Shown: positions 43,927 through 53,210 of the stretch, piece after piece
Layout of the letters: every line of letters starts with the position of its first letter
Position numbering within the stretch: position 1 is the stretch's first letter
From: Streptococcus suis
GTDB lineage: Bacteria > Bacillota > Bacilli > Lactobacillales > Streptococcaceae
Assembly (NCBI RefSeq): GCF_016775005.1
Contig: NZ_JAEUXI010000006.1
Location: forward strand, 62,001-126,000
DNA length: 64,000 nucleotides
Direction: 5' to 3'
The notes under the pieces: generated by a model
Databases searched by the model: none
What the model was told of the DNA's origin: nothing
The model's input: only the letters and a program-made list of their open reading frames with translations
Program-made: the position numbers and the translations under genes

Positions 43927-46086
43927 TTAGATCACACAAGATTCACATTGGTTTGCGCCGACTTCTTCGCCGTCATCGGTAAAGGTACGGATGTAGTAGA
44001 TAGACTTGATACCTTTGTTGAAGGCGTAGTTACGAAGGATAGAGAGGTCACGCGTTGTTTGTTTGTTCTCTTTTTTCCATTCATAGAGTTCTTTTGGAAG
44101 CTCGCTGCGAAGGAAAAGAGTGAGTGACAAACCTTGGTCGACGTGCTCAGTTGCAGCAGCATAGACATCGATAACCTTACGCATATCCATATCGTAGGCA
44201 GACTTGTAGAATGGAATGGTCTCAGTTGTCAAACCTGAAGCTGGATAGTAGATTTTTCCGATTTTCTTCTCTTGGCGTTCCTCAATCCGTTGTGTGATTG
44301 GGTGAATTGAAGCAGAAACGTCGTTGATGTAGCTGATTGATCCGTTTGGAGCAACAGCAAGTCGGTTTTGGTGGTAAAGACCATCTGCCATGACTTTCTC
44401 ACGGAGGTCAGCCCAATCTTGTCCGCTTGGAATGAAAATACCTTCAAAGAGTTCTTTGACACGGTCAGATTGTGGTTGGTAATCCCCAGTCACATACTTA
44501 TTGAAATAAGTACCGTCTGCGTATTTTGATTTGTCAAAATTATGGAAGGTTGTCTTGCGTTCGCGAGCAATATTATTTGATTCTACCAAGGTCCAGTAGT
44601 TGAGGAGCATGAAGTAGATGTTGGTAAATTCCACAGCTGTTTTTGATCCGTAATCGATCAAATTTTGTGCCAGGTAAGAGTGAAGTCCCATAGCACCGAG
44701 TCCGATAGAATGAGCACGTTCATTTCCAGCCTCGATAGACGGTACAGCCGAAATGTGCGAATGGTCAGTTACGTAAGTAAGGGCACGTGTCATGGTACGG
44801 ACAGAAAGTCCAAAGTCAGGTGACTTCATGAGGTTGACAATGTTGGTTGAGCCCAGGTTACATGACACATCTGTACCCATTGTTAAAAATTCTTGCTTGT
44901 CGTTGATAACACTCGGTGTCTGAACTTGAAGAATTTCTGAACAGAGGTTAGACATGATAATCTTGCCGTCAACAGGATTGCTGCGGTTGGCAGTGTCGAT
45001 GTTGATGACATAAGGGTAACCAGACTCTTGTTGGAGTTTAGAAATTTCTGTTTCTAAATCACGTGCCTTGATTTTTGTCTTACGAATGCGTGGGTTTGCT
45101 ACCAACTCGTCGTATTTTTCAGTAATATCAAGGTAGCTGTAAGGCATACCGTATTCCAACTCAACAGAGTAAGGGCTGAAGAGGTACATGTCTTCATTTT
45201 TACGTGCCAACTCATAGAACTTATCAGGAACAGTGATTCCAAGTGACAAGGTCTTCACACGCACTTTCTCGTCAGCATTTTCCTTCTTAGTTGAAAGGAA
45301 GGCGATAATGTCTGGGTGGAAAACATCCAGATACACTACCCCAGCCCCTTGACGTTGCCCAAGTTGGTTAGAGTAAGAGAAGCTGTCTTCGAAAAGTTTC
45401 ATAACTGGAACGACACCAGAAGCAGCTCCCTCGTAGCCCTTGATTGGAGCACCTGCCTCACGCAAGTTGCTGAGAGAGATACCAACCCCACCACCGATAC
45501 GGGATAATTGCAGAGCAGAGTTGATGGAACGTCCGATCGAGTTCATATCGTCTGTGACTTGGATGAGGAAACACGATACCAACTCACCACGACGAGCACG
45601 TCCAGCATTCAAGAAAGAAGGAGTAGCTGGCTGGTAACGCAAATGGATCATTTCGTTAGCCAAGTTCAAGGCCAACTCTTCATTTCCTTCTGCAAAATAC
45701 AAGGCGTTGAAGAGAACACGGTCTTCCATGCTCTCCAAATAGTAGGCACCGTCGTTTGTTTTGAGGGCATACTGATTGTAGAACTTGTAGGCAGCCATGA
45801 AAGACTTGAAGCGGAAATTTTGGTCTTTCAAGAATTGATTAATTTTGATGATAAATTCTGGACTGTATTGGTCCAAAAATTCTTTCTCAAGATAGTTTTC
45901 TTCTAATAAGAAGGCAATCTTGTCCAAGATAGAATCAAATTGCTTGGTATTTGGGATAACATTTTCTTTGAAGAAGGCCTTAACAGCTTCTTGGTCCTTA
46001 TGGAGAGGGATTTGCCCATTGACAGGACGGTTGATTTCGTTATTCAAACGGAAGTAGGACACATCGCCTAATTCTTTCAAACTCAT
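43927..46086 (-). CDS. nrdE: Class Ib ribonucleotide reductase large subunit
   Basis: Catalytic subunit that reduces ribonucleoside diphosphates to deoxyribonucleotides under aerobic conditions. The 719-aa product has the substrate-site cysteine in GRARRGELVSCFL, the catalytic triad region NLCSEI, the class I signature with the radical-transfer tyrosines near the C-terminus, and the redox tail CESCVI. The ATG at 46086 (MSLKELGDVSYF) is chosen over an in-frame TTG six bases upstream. It lies 69 bp after nrdH in the same operon. Confidence 0.96.
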   Translation of the reverse strand: MSLKELGDVSYFRLNNEINRPVNGQIPLHKDQEAVKAFFKENVIPNTKQFDSILDKIAFLLEENYLEKEFLDQYSPEFIIKINQFLKDQNFRFKSFMAAYKFYNQYALKTNDGAYYLESMEDRVLFNALYFAEGNEELALNLANEMIHLRYQPATPSFLNAGRARRGELVSCFLIQVTDDMNSIGRSINSALQLSRIGGGVGISLSNLREAGAPIKGYEGAASGVVPVMKLFEDSFSYSNQLGQRQGAGVVYLDVFHPDIIAFLSTKKENADEKVRVKTLSLGITVPDKFYELARKNEDMYLFSPYSVELEYGMPYSYLDITEKYDELVANPRIRKTKIKARDLETEISKLQQESGYPYVINIDTANRSNPVDGKIIMSNLCSEILQVQTPSVINDKQEFLTMGTDVSCNLGSTNIVNLMKSPDFGLSVRTMTRALTYVTDHSHISAVPSIEAGNERAHSIGLGAMGLHSYLAQNLIDYGSKTAVEFTNIYFMLLNYWTLVESNNIARERKTTFHNFDKSKYADGTYFNKYVTGDYQPQSDRVKELFEGIFIPSGQDWADLREKVMADGLYHQNRLAVAPNGSISYINDVSASIHPITQRIEERQEKKIGKIYYPASGLTTETIPFYKSAYDMDMRKVIDVYAAATEHVDQGLSLTLFLRSELPKELYEWKKENKQTTRDLSILRNYAFNKGIKSIYYIRTFTDDGEEVGANQCESCVI

Positions 46087-46155
46087 ATACAATCTCTTTT
46101 CTATAAAAATGAAAAAGGAAGTAGGGCTAACAAGCCTCTTCCAATCAACATAGGC

Positions 46156-46374
46156 TTAGACCAATGCTTTTAATTTTGTAGGTTGGAAACCTGAAAAACT
46201 TTCTGTTTCTGTTTCGATGACAGGAGCAGATGAAAAACCAAGGCTTTTCACATGTTCGATGTATTCTGGTTGCTCATCTAGGTTGATTTCAGTATAGGCT
46301 ACATTGTGTTGGTCAAGAAATTTCTTGCTCATTTTGCATTGTACACAATCATTTTTTGAATAGATAGTGACCAT
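46156..46374 (-). CDS. nrdH: NrdH glutaredoxin-like electron donor
   Basis: A 72-aa thioredoxin-reductase-dependent redoxin that reduces NrdE. Active-site motif CVQC (residues 10-13), cis-proline region SAPVIET and the NrdH signature SGFQPTKLKAL at the C-terminus. Ribosome-binding site AAAGGAGAAC. First gene of the nrdHEF unit, downstream of NrdR-like boxes. Confidence 0.95.
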   Translation of the reverse strand: MVTIYSKNDCVQCKMSKKFLDQHNVAYTEINLDEQPEYIEHVKSLGFSSAPVIETETESFSGFQPTKLKALV

Positions 46375-46432
46375 TCACGTTCTCCTTTGTTCTTGGGGAA
46401 ATAAAAAATCCCAATTTTGTTACCAGTCTAGG

Positions 46433-46525
46433 ATACAAGATTTTGTGTTTAAAGTCAAGGTCTAAGCTTGAATGTATAACTAAATATTGTGTTCACAAAC
46501 ATTTTCTTATACAAGATATTGTGTA
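46433..46525. promoter_or_regulatory. NrdR-box-like palindromes upstream of nrdH
   Basis: Three related sites: ATACAAGATTTTGTGTTT (46433-46450), ACTAAATATTGTGTTC (46479-46494) and ATACAAGATATTGTGTA (46509-46525). They resemble the NrdR box ACACWATATATWGTGT. The second and third centres are about 31 bp apart, three helical turns, as expected for paired NrdR sites. Confidence 0.6.
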
Positions 46526-46616
46526 AAACAAGGAAGAAAACGCTCAGCAGAGGGGAAAATGGTCAAAAACAAGCCTGTCTATCTTTTAGAGTATGAAAAA
46601 CTGAAAGGAGTAGGGT

Positions 46617-46850
46617 ATGAAAAACGACTTTTTATCAACAATTGTCTTAAATGGGAGTTGAGAAGATTCGATTTCCTGAAACTCTAGTATCGGTTGGAAA
46701 GAAGCAGCAGATGAAATTGTGCAGGCGCTTGAATGTGCATTTTCTAGTAAAGTCATTACGATTGACCTGGCTCAACCTTCTCAGGTGAAGGCAAAAACCA
46801 CATCCGAATTTGTAGATTATTTAATTGAAGCGATTGAGTTTCTTGATTAA
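46617..46850 (+). pseudogene. Decayed small gene upstream of ptsH
   Basis: The ATG at 46617 behind AAAGGAGTAGGG starts MKNDFLSTIVLNGS and meets a TGA after 14 codons. A neighbouring frame continues as VEKIRFPETLVSVG, then the first frame resumes as WKEAADEIVQALECAFSSK and ITIDLAQPSQVKAKTTSEF to a stop at 46850. Two compensating one-base shifts would restore a 77-78 residue protein with a plausible helix-rich sequence. Family not recognised. An ATG at 46559 (MVKNKPVYLLEYEKL) may be the end of another broken ORF. Confidence 0.5.
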
Positions 46851-46899
46851 CTTTTCCCAATTTTTATCAGTTGAAAATCTGAAAGTGGACAAAAAAATC

Positions 46900-46928
46900 T
46901 TGAAAATGATTTCAAAAAGTGGTATAAT
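46900..46928 (+). promoter_or_regulatory. ptsH promoter with cre-like site
   Basis: TTGAAA (46900-46905) and TATAAT (46923-46928) are 17 bp apart. TTGAAAATGATTTCA at 46900-46914 matches cre except that the central C is T. Confidence 0.6.
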
Positions 46929-46992
46929 GCTCCTTGTAAGGGTTATCATTCGGTAACCTACAATTTTTGATAAAATAAAGGAGAATCCAAAT

Positions 46993-47256
46993 ATGGCTTC
47001 AAAAGATTTCCACATTGTGGCAGAAACTGGTATTCACGCTCGTCCAGCAACTTTGCTTGTTCAAACAGCTAGCAAATTCGCTTCAGACATCACTTTGAAC
47101 TACAAAGACAAGTCTGTAAACCTTAAGTCTATCATGGGTGTTATGAGTCTTGGTGTTGGCCAAGGTGCTGACGTAACAATCACTGCTGAAGGTGCTGATG
47201 CTGACGACGCAATCGCAGCAATCACTGAAACAATGGACAAAGAAGGATTGGCATAA
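46993..47256 (+). CDS. ptsH: Phosphocarrier protein HPr
   Basis: An 87-aa cytosolic phosphocarrier of the sugar phosphotransferase system. His15 lies in [11 protein letters not shown] and is phosphorylated by enzyme I; Ser46 in [13 protein letters not shown] is the HPr kinase site that makes P-Ser-HPr, the corepressor of CcpA. Ribosome-binding site AAAGGAG. ptsI starts 4 bp after its stop. It is transcribed from the cre-like promoter at 46900-46928. Confidence 0.98.
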   Translation: MASKDFHIVAETGIHARPATLLVQTASKFASDITLNYKDKSVNLKSIMGVMSLGVGQGADVTITAEGADADDAIAAITETMDKEGLA

Positions 47257-47260
47257 GAAT

Positions 47261-48994
47261 ATGACAGAAATGCTTAAAGGAATTGCAGCATCTGACGGTG
47301 TTGCCGTTGCTAAGGCATATCTACTCGTTCAGCCAGATTTGTCATTTGAAACTGTTACAGTTGAAGATACAAATGCAGAAGAAGCTCGTTTGGATGCAGC
47401 TCTTGAAGCATCACAAAACGAGCTTTCTCTTATTCGTGAGAACGCAGTAGCAAGCCTTGGTGAAGAAGCCGCAGCTGTATTTGATGCGCATTTGATGGTT
47501 CTTGCTGACCCAGAAATGGTTGGTCAGATCAAAGAAACAATCCGTGCCAAGAAAACAAATGCAGAAACTGGTTTGAAAGAAGTAACGGATATGTTTATCG
47601 CTATCTTTGAAGGTATGGATGACAACCCATACATGCAAGAGCGTGCGGCAGACATTCGCGACGTAACCAAGCGTGTCTTGGCTAACCTTCTTGGTGTTCG
47701 CCTTCCAAACCCATCTGCTATCAACGAAGAGTCAATCGTTATTGCGCATGACTTGACACCTTCAGATACGGCACAGTTGAACAAACAGTTTGTAAAAGCC
47801 TTTGTAACCAACATCGGCGGACGTACAAGCCACTCAGCTATCATGGCTCGTACACTTGAAATTGCTGCTGTTTTGGGTACAAATAACATTACTGAAATCG
47901 TTAAAGATGGCGATGTCCTCGCTGTTAACGGTATTACTGGTGATGTAGTCATCAACCCTTCTGAAGAAGTGATTGCAGAATTTAAGGCAGCTGGTGAAGC
48001 CTATGCTAAACAAAAAGCTGAATGGGCTCTTTTGAAAGATGCTCAAACAGTTACAGCTGACGGCAAACACTTTGAATTGGCAGCAAACATCGGTACACCA
48101 AAAGACGTTGAAGGTGTAAATGATAACGGTGCAGAAGCTGTTGGTCTTTACCGTACAGAGTTCTTGTACATGGACTCACAAGACTTCCCAACTGAAGATG
48201 AGCAATACGAAGCTTACAAGGCTGTTCTTGAAGGTATGAACGGCAAGCCTGTTGTGGTTCGTACAATGGATATCGGTGGTGATAAGGAGCTTCCTTACTT
48301 CGATCTTCCACACGAAATGAACCCATTCCTTGGTTTCCGTGCCCTTCGTATCTCTATCTCTGAGACTGGTAACCAAATGTTCCGTACTCAGTTGCGTGCC
48401 CTTCTTCGTTCATCTGTACATGGTAAACTTCGCATCATGTTCCCAATGGTTGCCTTGTTGACTGAATTCCGTGCAGCAAAAGCAATCCTTGAAGAAGAAA
48501 AAGCAAACTTGTTGGCTGAAGGTGTAGCAGTTGCAGATGATATCCAAGTTGGTATCATGATTGAAATCCCTGCAGCAGCAATGATTGCAGACCAATTCGC
48601 TAAAGAAGTTGACTTCTTCTCAATTGGTACAAACGACCTTATCCAGTACACTATGGCAGCAGACCGTATGAACGAACAAGTTTCATACCTCTACCAACCA
48701 TATAACCCATCAATTCTTCGCTTGATCAACAACGTTATCAAGGCTGCACACGCAGAAGGCAAATGGGCTGGTATGTGTGGTGAGATGGCTGGTGATCAAC
48801 AAGCTGTTCCACTTCTTGTAGGTATGGGCTTGGATGAGTTCTCTATGAGTGCAACATCTGTACTTCGTACACGTAGCCTCATGAAGACGCTTGATACAGC
48901 TAAGATGGAAGAATATGCTCACCGTGCCTTGACAGAATGTGCTACGGCAGAAGAAGTTCTTGAACTTCAAAAAGAGTATGTTGATTTCGACTAA
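47261..48994 (+). CDS. ptsI: Phosphoenolpyruvate--protein phosphotransferase (enzyme I)
   Basis: Transfers phosphate from phosphoenolpyruvate to HPr, the first common step of all PTS sugar uptake. The 577-aa product has the phospho-histidine in [19 protein letters not shown] (about residue 190) and the PEP-binding signature [16 protein letters not shown] (about 450), with the cysteine-containing C-terminal segment GMCGEMAGD. The ATG at 47261 follows HPr by 4 bp; an earlier in-frame ATG overlaps ptsH and is rejected. Followed by a terminator. Confidence 0.98.
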   Translation: MTEMLKGIAASDGVAVAKAYLLVQPDLSFETVTVEDTNAEEARLDAALEASQNELSLIRENAVASLGEEAAAVFDAHLMVLADPEMVGQIKETIRAKKTNAETGLKEVTDMFIAIFEGMDDNPYMQERAADIRDVTKRVLANLLGVRLPNPSAINEESIVIAHDLTPSDTAQLNKQFVKAFVTNIGGRTSHSAIMARTLEIAAVLGTNNITEIVKDGDVLAVNGITGDVVINPSEEVIAEFKAAGEAYAKQKAEWALLKDAQTVTADGKHFELAANIGTPKDVEGVNDNGAEAVGLYRTEFLYMDSQDFPTEDEQYEAYKAVLEGMNGKPVVVRTMDIGGDKELPYFDLPHEMNPFLGFRALRISISETGNQMFRTQLRALLRSSVHGKLRIMFPMVALLTEFRAAKAILEEEKANLLAEGVAVADDIQVGIMIEIPAAAMIADQFAKEVDFFSIGTNDLIQYTMAADRMNEQVSYLYQPYNPSILRLINNVIKAAHAEGKWAGMCGEMAGDQQAVPLLVGMGLDEFSMSATSVLRTRSLMKTLDTAKMEEYAHRALTECATAEEVLELQKEYVDFD

Positions 48995-48998
48995 TCAT

Positions 48999-49036
48999 TG
49001 AAAAAAAGCAGGGATTGAATCCTTGCTTTTTTTACT
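48999..49036 (+). terminator. Terminator of ptsHI
   Basis: AAAAAAAGCAGGG-ATTGAA-TCCTTGCTTTTTTT. Confidence 0.85.
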
Positions 49037-49039
49037 GTT

Positions 49040-49072
49040 CACAAAAAGACTTGTCGGAGCAAGTCTTCTTGA
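49040..49072 (-). terminator. Terminator after the DUF1846 gene
   Basis: On the minus strand AAGACTTG-CTCCGA-CAAGTCTTTTTG; it begins 5 bp after the stop codon. Confidence 0.75.
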
Positions 49073-49076
49073 GTGC

Positions 49077-50564
49077 TTAGTTTTTCTGATAAAACTTGTT
49101 GTGTTGGTAGATAGGGTCAAAGGTAAGATTGATGCCTAATTTACGGAGGACGCTCTTATCTTCATCGGATAGGATAACAGTCGAATGGGCTTCGCTACCA
49201 TTTAATTGCCCCAATTCTTTCATGGCACGTGCAGCAAGAGGGCTATCTTGTGCCGTGATGGCAAGGGCGTTAAGAATCTCACTTGCATCGAGTCGTGTAT
49301 TTGTCTTATCCAGATAATCTGCCTTCAATTCTTGAATTGGGCGGATGTAGTTTGGTTCGATAAGAAGTGTTTCATCATCGATGTTAGCGATTTGCTTGAT
49401 AGCATTGAGAAGAACAGTTGCAGTTGGTTTGAGGAGGTCGGATGTCTTACCTGTTACCATCTCTCCATTTGGCAACTGAATAGCTAGGGCAGGGCTAGTT
49501 GTCAGCTCTGCTTTTTCGCGTGCAGCGATAACGACCTTACGATCTGCTGGTGTCACACCGACTTCATTCATGAGGAGTTCAATCTTTTTAACTGCTTGCT
49601 CGCTAACCCGCTCTGCCTTGAAATCAACCAAGGTTTGGTAGTAGCGACGGATGATTTCTTGCTTAGATGCTTCGATAGCAGCCTCTTCGTCTACGATGGA
49701 GTAGCCCACCATGTTGACGCCCATGTCCGTAGGTGAGGCGTATGGTGATTTGTTCAAAATACGTTCAAAGGTACGGTTGAGGACAGGGAAGACTTCGATG
49801 TCACGGTTGTAGTTGACCGCGGTTTTGCCGTAGGTTTGCAGGTGGAAGGGGTCAATCATGTTGAGGTCGTCAAGGTCGGCAGTTGCTGCTTCATAGGCCA
49901 AGTTAACGGGATGGTGGAGTGGTAAGTTCCACACTGGGAAGGTTTCAAACTTAGCATAGCCTGATGTTACGCCGTGCAGTTGGTCGTGGTAAAGTTGGGA
50001 GATACAAGTCGCTAATTTACCTGAACCAGGTCCAGGTGCGGTGACAACGACGAGATTGCGACTAGTTTCGATATAATCGTTCTTGCCCATACCTTCTGGT
50101 GAGATGATGTGGTCGATATCAGAAGGATAACCCTTGATTGGGTAGTGGAGATAGGACTTGATACCATGTTTTTCCAATTGCTTGCGGAAGGCATCTGCGG
50201 CTGGTTGGTTGCGGTATTGGGTAATGACGACAGAACCAACATAAATATCAATATCATTGAAAGTATCAATCAAACGGAAGACTTCTTGGTCATAAGAGAT
50301 ACCCAAGTCGCCACGTGCCTTAGAATGTTCGATATTGCTGGCATTGATGGCGATGACAATTTCTACTTGGTCTTTCAACTCTTGGAGGAGTTTGATTTTA
50401 TTATCTGGTTCATAGCCTGGTAAAACACGGGCTGCGTGGAAATCTTCCAACATTTTTCCGCCAAATTCCATATAGAGCTTGCCTTCAAACTGGGCAATAC
50501 GCTCTAAAATATGATCACGTTGTAGGTTCAAATACTTATTTGAATCAAATGCAATCTGCTTCAT
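49077..50564 (-). CDS. DUF1846 (UPF0371) family protein
   Basis: A 495-aa cytosolic protein of the DUF1846 family, conserved in streptococci and of uncertain function. Recognisable segments are [20 protein letters not shown] near residue 33 and [22 protein letters not shown] (about 167-188), the latter a P-loop-like glycine-rich stretch. I start at 50564 ([15 protein letters not shown]), behind GGAGGAATT; a longer in-frame start crosses the leader and is rejected. It is preceded by a leader with an intrinsic terminator, so expression is probably attenuated by a signal not identifiable here. Confidence 0.85.
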   Translation of the reverse strand: MKQIAFDSNKYLNLQRDHILERIAQFEGKLYMEFGGKMLEDFHAARVLPGYEPDNKIKLLQELKDQVEIVIAINASNIEHSKARGDLGISYDQEVFRLIDTFNDIDIYVGSVVITQYRNQPAADAFRKQLEKHGIKSYLHYPIKGYPSDIDHIISPEGMGKNDYIETSRNLVVVTAPGPGSGKLATCISQLYHDQLHGVTSGYAKFETFPVWNLPLHHPVNLAYEAATADLDDLNMIDPFHLQTYGKTAVNYNRDIEVFPVLNRTFERILNKSPYASPTDMGVNMVGYSIVDEEAAIEASKQEIIRRYYQTLVDFKAERVSEQAVKKIELLMNEVGVTPADRKVVIAAREKAELTTSPALAIQLPNGEMVTGKTSDLLKPTATVLLNAIKQIANIDDETLLIEPNYIRPIQELKADYLDKTNTRLDASEILNALAITAQDSPLAARAMKELGQLNGSEAHSTVILSDEDKSVLRKLGINLTFDPIYQHNKFYQKN

Positions 50565-50599
50565 ACAAAAATTCCTCCATATAATCATTAAATTGGGTC

Positions 50600-50712
50600 C
50601 AAGCTTGTCTGAAAAAAACAAAAATAGCTCCCTAAAACTAGGGAGCCTTTTCTCCGCCCTCTCAAAAGAGGTGCCCGAACAATACTATAACAAACTGTGC
50701 TAATCTTGTCAA
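50600..50712 (-). promoter_or_regulatory. Promoter and attenuator-like leader of the DUF1846 gene
   Basis: On the minus strand TTGACA (50712-50707) and TATAGT (50689-50684) are 17 bp apart. The transcript would begin near 50677 and fold CCTCTTTTGAGAGG, then a terminator GGCTCCCTA-GTTT-TAGGGAGC followed by TATTTTTGTTTTTT (to about 50600), about 40 bp before the start codon. The GCGGAG between the stems could pair with the GCTCC arm as an antiterminator. I cannot match it to a known riboswitch class. Confidence 0.65.
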
Positions 50713-50751
50713 GAAAAAGTCAGATAGAACAAAATTAAATAAGTGTTTAAA

Positions 50752-50827
50752 AAATATTTAACTTTTATGGAATTAAGTATTGACATAATTAAAATAAAGT
50801 ATAAAATATTATTAAGTAAATATTTAA
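50752..50827 (+). promoter_or_regulatory. AT-rich promoter and operator region of the MFS-ArsR pair
   Basis: AAATATTTAA occurs at 50752-50761 and again at 50818-50827, either side of TTGACA (50780-50785) and an AT-rich -10 region. The second copy lies just ahead of the ribosome-binding site. The linked ArsR-type regulator is the likely binder. Confidence 0.5.
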
Positions 50828-50848
50828 TTTTTATTTAAGGAGATGTTT

Positions 50849-52117
50849 ATGAAAAAGCTGTTCAACAATAAATTGTTCATATCAAGCTACCTGGCAGATG
50901 TAATTTCCAACTTTGGAGACACGCTTTACTATCTAGCTCTTATGAACTATGTCCTGTTTCTACCAGATACCAAGTTTGCTCTGGCTATGATTACGGTTTC
51001 TGAAACTCTGCCAATCTTGTCGGGACTTTTTATGGGAATCTGGGCTGATCGGACAAAAAACAAATTGGATACCATTCTAGCTACCTTAGTTGTACGTTTC
51101 GGTTTATATGCACTTGTTGGTTTACTAATGGGATTTACACCAGCACTCTGGATTGTAGCAGTCGTTTGTATGGTGAATTTCCTGTCTGACTTGGCTGGTC
51201 AGTATGAAAACGGGCTTTATATGCCACTTAGCCTGCGGGTCTTGGAGGCAGAAGACCGTGAAACAGCCATGGCTTTTAAGAACACCGTGGGCGGTATCTT
51301 GATGATTGTCTTTCGATCCAGCGGTGCCATTCTCATCGGTTATATGTCTTACCAGCATCTTGCCTTTTTCAATGCTGGGACTTTCTTGGTCAGCCTTGCG
51401 ATTATGGCAGGTTTGCGTCCAGCTTTTGCTAAATTGCTGAAAGAAAATCCTATCCAAGAAGTTGAACAAACCGAAAAAGAAGCAGGACTTATCAAAGGAA
51501 TCGGTCAGAGCCTCAAAGAATCTTATCAAGCCATTCAAAATATCCCTGTACTAAAGACTTCTATTCTGACCATTGCGGGTATCAATACGGTTGGCAGTGC
51601 CGTACCTCCCTTGGTTATCGTGGCTATGAAGGAGTTTTCAGGCTTCATGATTGTCAATTCTGGCATAACTCTTGCCTTGGTCTTTAATCTCTTTTCTGTT
51701 GGTTACATCCTTGGCTCTAGTTTAGGCATGGCTTTCTTCAAACATATCAGCTTGTCCAACCTGCTCAAATTTTGTACAGGTTTGTCGGTCATGCTGTTTG
51801 TCGGATTTTACTTTCATAATATCTATATTGTAATGGTAGTTATCTTACTCAATACCATGACGGCTGGTATTATCAATCCAAAATTGTATGCCCTGATAAT
51901 GAATGAACTACCAGAGGATAAATTGGCGACAATCAATGCAGGAATGGGGACCATATTTAATATTGGGATGCTTGCAGGTCAAGCCTTGGTAGCTCTGATG
52001 GTGACACTTTTGTCTGCTACAAGCATCTCCCTTATCTTCCTCTTGCTTTCTGTGGGACTCTTGGGCTATACTGTTCTTACAGGATCTAAACCTGAAAAGT
52101 CATTAGTGAATACTTAG
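50849..52117 (+). CDS. Major facilitator superfamily transporter
   Basis: A 422-aa membrane protein with about twelve helices and MFS features: the cytoplasmic loop GIWADRTKNKLD between TM2 and TM3 and a family start FISSYLADVISNFGDTLYYLAL. It resembles drug or metabolite exporters of the MFS_3/EntS-like group; the substrate is unknown. The ATG at 50849 lies 7 bp after AAGGAG; the in-frame ATG at 50843 is too close to it. Co-transcribed with the following regulator gene (10-bp gap). Confidence 0.85.
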   Translation: MKKLFNNKLFISSYLADVISNFGDTLYYLALMNYVLFLPDTKFALAMITVSETLPILSGLFMGIWADRTKNKLDTILATLVVRFGLYALVGLLMGFTPALWIVAVVCMVNFLSDLAGQYENGLYMPLSLRVLEAEDRETAMAFKNTVGGILMIVFRSSGAILIGYMSYQHLAFFNAGTFLVSLAIMAGLRPAFAKLLKENPIQEVEQTEKEAGLIKGIGQSLKESYQAIQNIPVLKTSILTIAGINTVGSAVPPLVIVAMKEFSGFMIVNSGITLALVFNLFSVGYILGSSLGMAFFKHISLSNLLKFCTGLSVMLFVGFYFHNIYIVMVVILLNTMTAGIINPKLYALIMNELPEDKLATINAGMGTIFNIGMLAGQALVALMVTLLSATSISLIFLLLSVGLLGYTVLTGSKPEKSLVNT

Positions 52118-52127
52118 AAAGAAAACT

Positions 52128-53168
52128 ATGAAATTAGATTACCGAGATTATAGAAGCGAGATTGTCGAAAAATTCTTTATTCCTTTAATTGTCACGGAAC
52201 GTGAGGAGCCGTTTGAGGCGGATTTGTCACAGAAAGAAAGAGAAATTCTCAAAGATGCTTTGGAAATTCGAGATGAAATAGAGGAAAAGCTGGCGGATTA
52301 TCGTCAGGAAGTCAATGAGGTCTTTGTTTGGGGCCATATCTTTACAATCTTGCACACCTTGTATTTCTACCTCTTGGATCAAGGACAGGATCCTAAGACG
52401 GTTGAAGAAGCTTGTCAGTTGATTTTAAAGCTGTCCCAAGATGAAGTCGAAGAGGCTATGCGGACCATGTTGGCGTCTGAAAATGACGGACATCGAGAGA
52501 AGGAACTCAGCCTCATGGAGCTCTTGGAGAATACGGGTAAAAAGCCAGCTGATAAATGGTATTGGTCACTGGCTATCCGCAATCCTTTGGAAACTGTTGA
52601 GCGGTCTGTCGCTCTCTTGGACAAGATGCTTCCAATCTACCAGTCCTATTTTGAAGAGGCAAGGGCGGAGCGTGAAGCCTTTGCACAAGAGTTTGACATT
52701 GAAAAACTCTATCGAGAGTCCAAGCAATTAGCCATGACCAGCCTGGATACTCTGGGTGTGGAAAACGCCCCATTCTTCGTGCTCAGTCCATGGTGCTTTT
52801 GGTTTGCTTATTATGGGAACGAACAGTTTGACACTATGAAGGTTGCTTTGCTGGCATCCTGTCGGATTGACCAGATTTTGTTGTCAAATGACGAGTTGGA
52901 CCTAGATGATTTGACAACGGCTCTTAAAGTCATCAGCGATAGCACGCGTTATCAGGTCTTGGTGGAGCTGACCAAGCCCCATGCCAAGAGCAAGGATATT
53001 GCAGAACGTCTGGCTATTACAGGGGCAGCGGTATCCTTCCACACCCAAAAGCTGATTAACGGCGACCTGCTTCTCTTTAATGCCAAAGACAAGAATGTCA
53101 AATACAGTGTTAATCGCGACCTGCTCCAACAGGTGATTGACAAGTTGAAAGAGGATTTTGATTTGTAA
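52128..53168 (+). CDS. ArsR-type regulator with C-terminal HTH
   Basis: A 346-aa soluble protein. The last 90 residues are a winged helix of the ArsR/SmtB type (LKVISDSTRYQVLVELTKPH, SKDIAERLAITGAAVSFHTQ); the first 250 residues form a charged helical region with no recognised domain. Typical ArsR proteins are about 100 residues, so the large N-terminal part is notable and may sense the exporter substrate. Ribosome-binding site AGAAAG, weak. Likely autoregulates the MFS gene before it through the AT-rich operator. Confidence 0.8.
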   Translation: MKLDYRDYRSEIVEKFFIPLIVTEREEPFEADLSQKEREILKDALEIRDEIEEKLADYRQEVNEVFVWGHIFTILHTLYFYLLDQGQDPKTVEEACQLILKLSQDEVEEAMRTMLASENDGHREKELSLMELLENTGKKPADKWYWSLAIRNPLETVERSVALLDKMLPIYQSYFEEARAEREAFAQEFDIEKLYRESKQLAMTSLDTLGVENAPFFVLSPWCFWFAYYGNEQFDTMKVALLASCRIDQILLSNDELDLDDLTTALKVISDSTRYQVLVELTKPHAKSKDIAERLAITGAAVSFHTQKLINGDLLLFNAKDKNVKYSVNRDLLQQVIDKLKEDFDL

Positions 53169-53169
53169 A

Positions 53170-53205
53170 AAAGCCTTGTAAGTTAAGTCTTACAAGGTTC
53201 TTTTG
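53170..53205 (+). terminator. Terminator after the ArsR-type gene
   Basis: AGCCTTGTAAG-TTAAGT-CTTACAAGGTTCTTTTGTG. Confidence 0.78.
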
Positions 53206-53210
53206 TGCTT

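Noticed and set aside
46087-46092. TTG start for nrdE two codons upstream
   Set aside because: The ATG at 46086 fits the family start and is better spaced from the purine-rich site.
46487-46687. 66-codon ORF upstream of ptsH
   Set aside because: Its N-terminal part overlaps the NrdR-like site and its C-terminal part is the wrong frame of the better-supported decayed gene at 46617.
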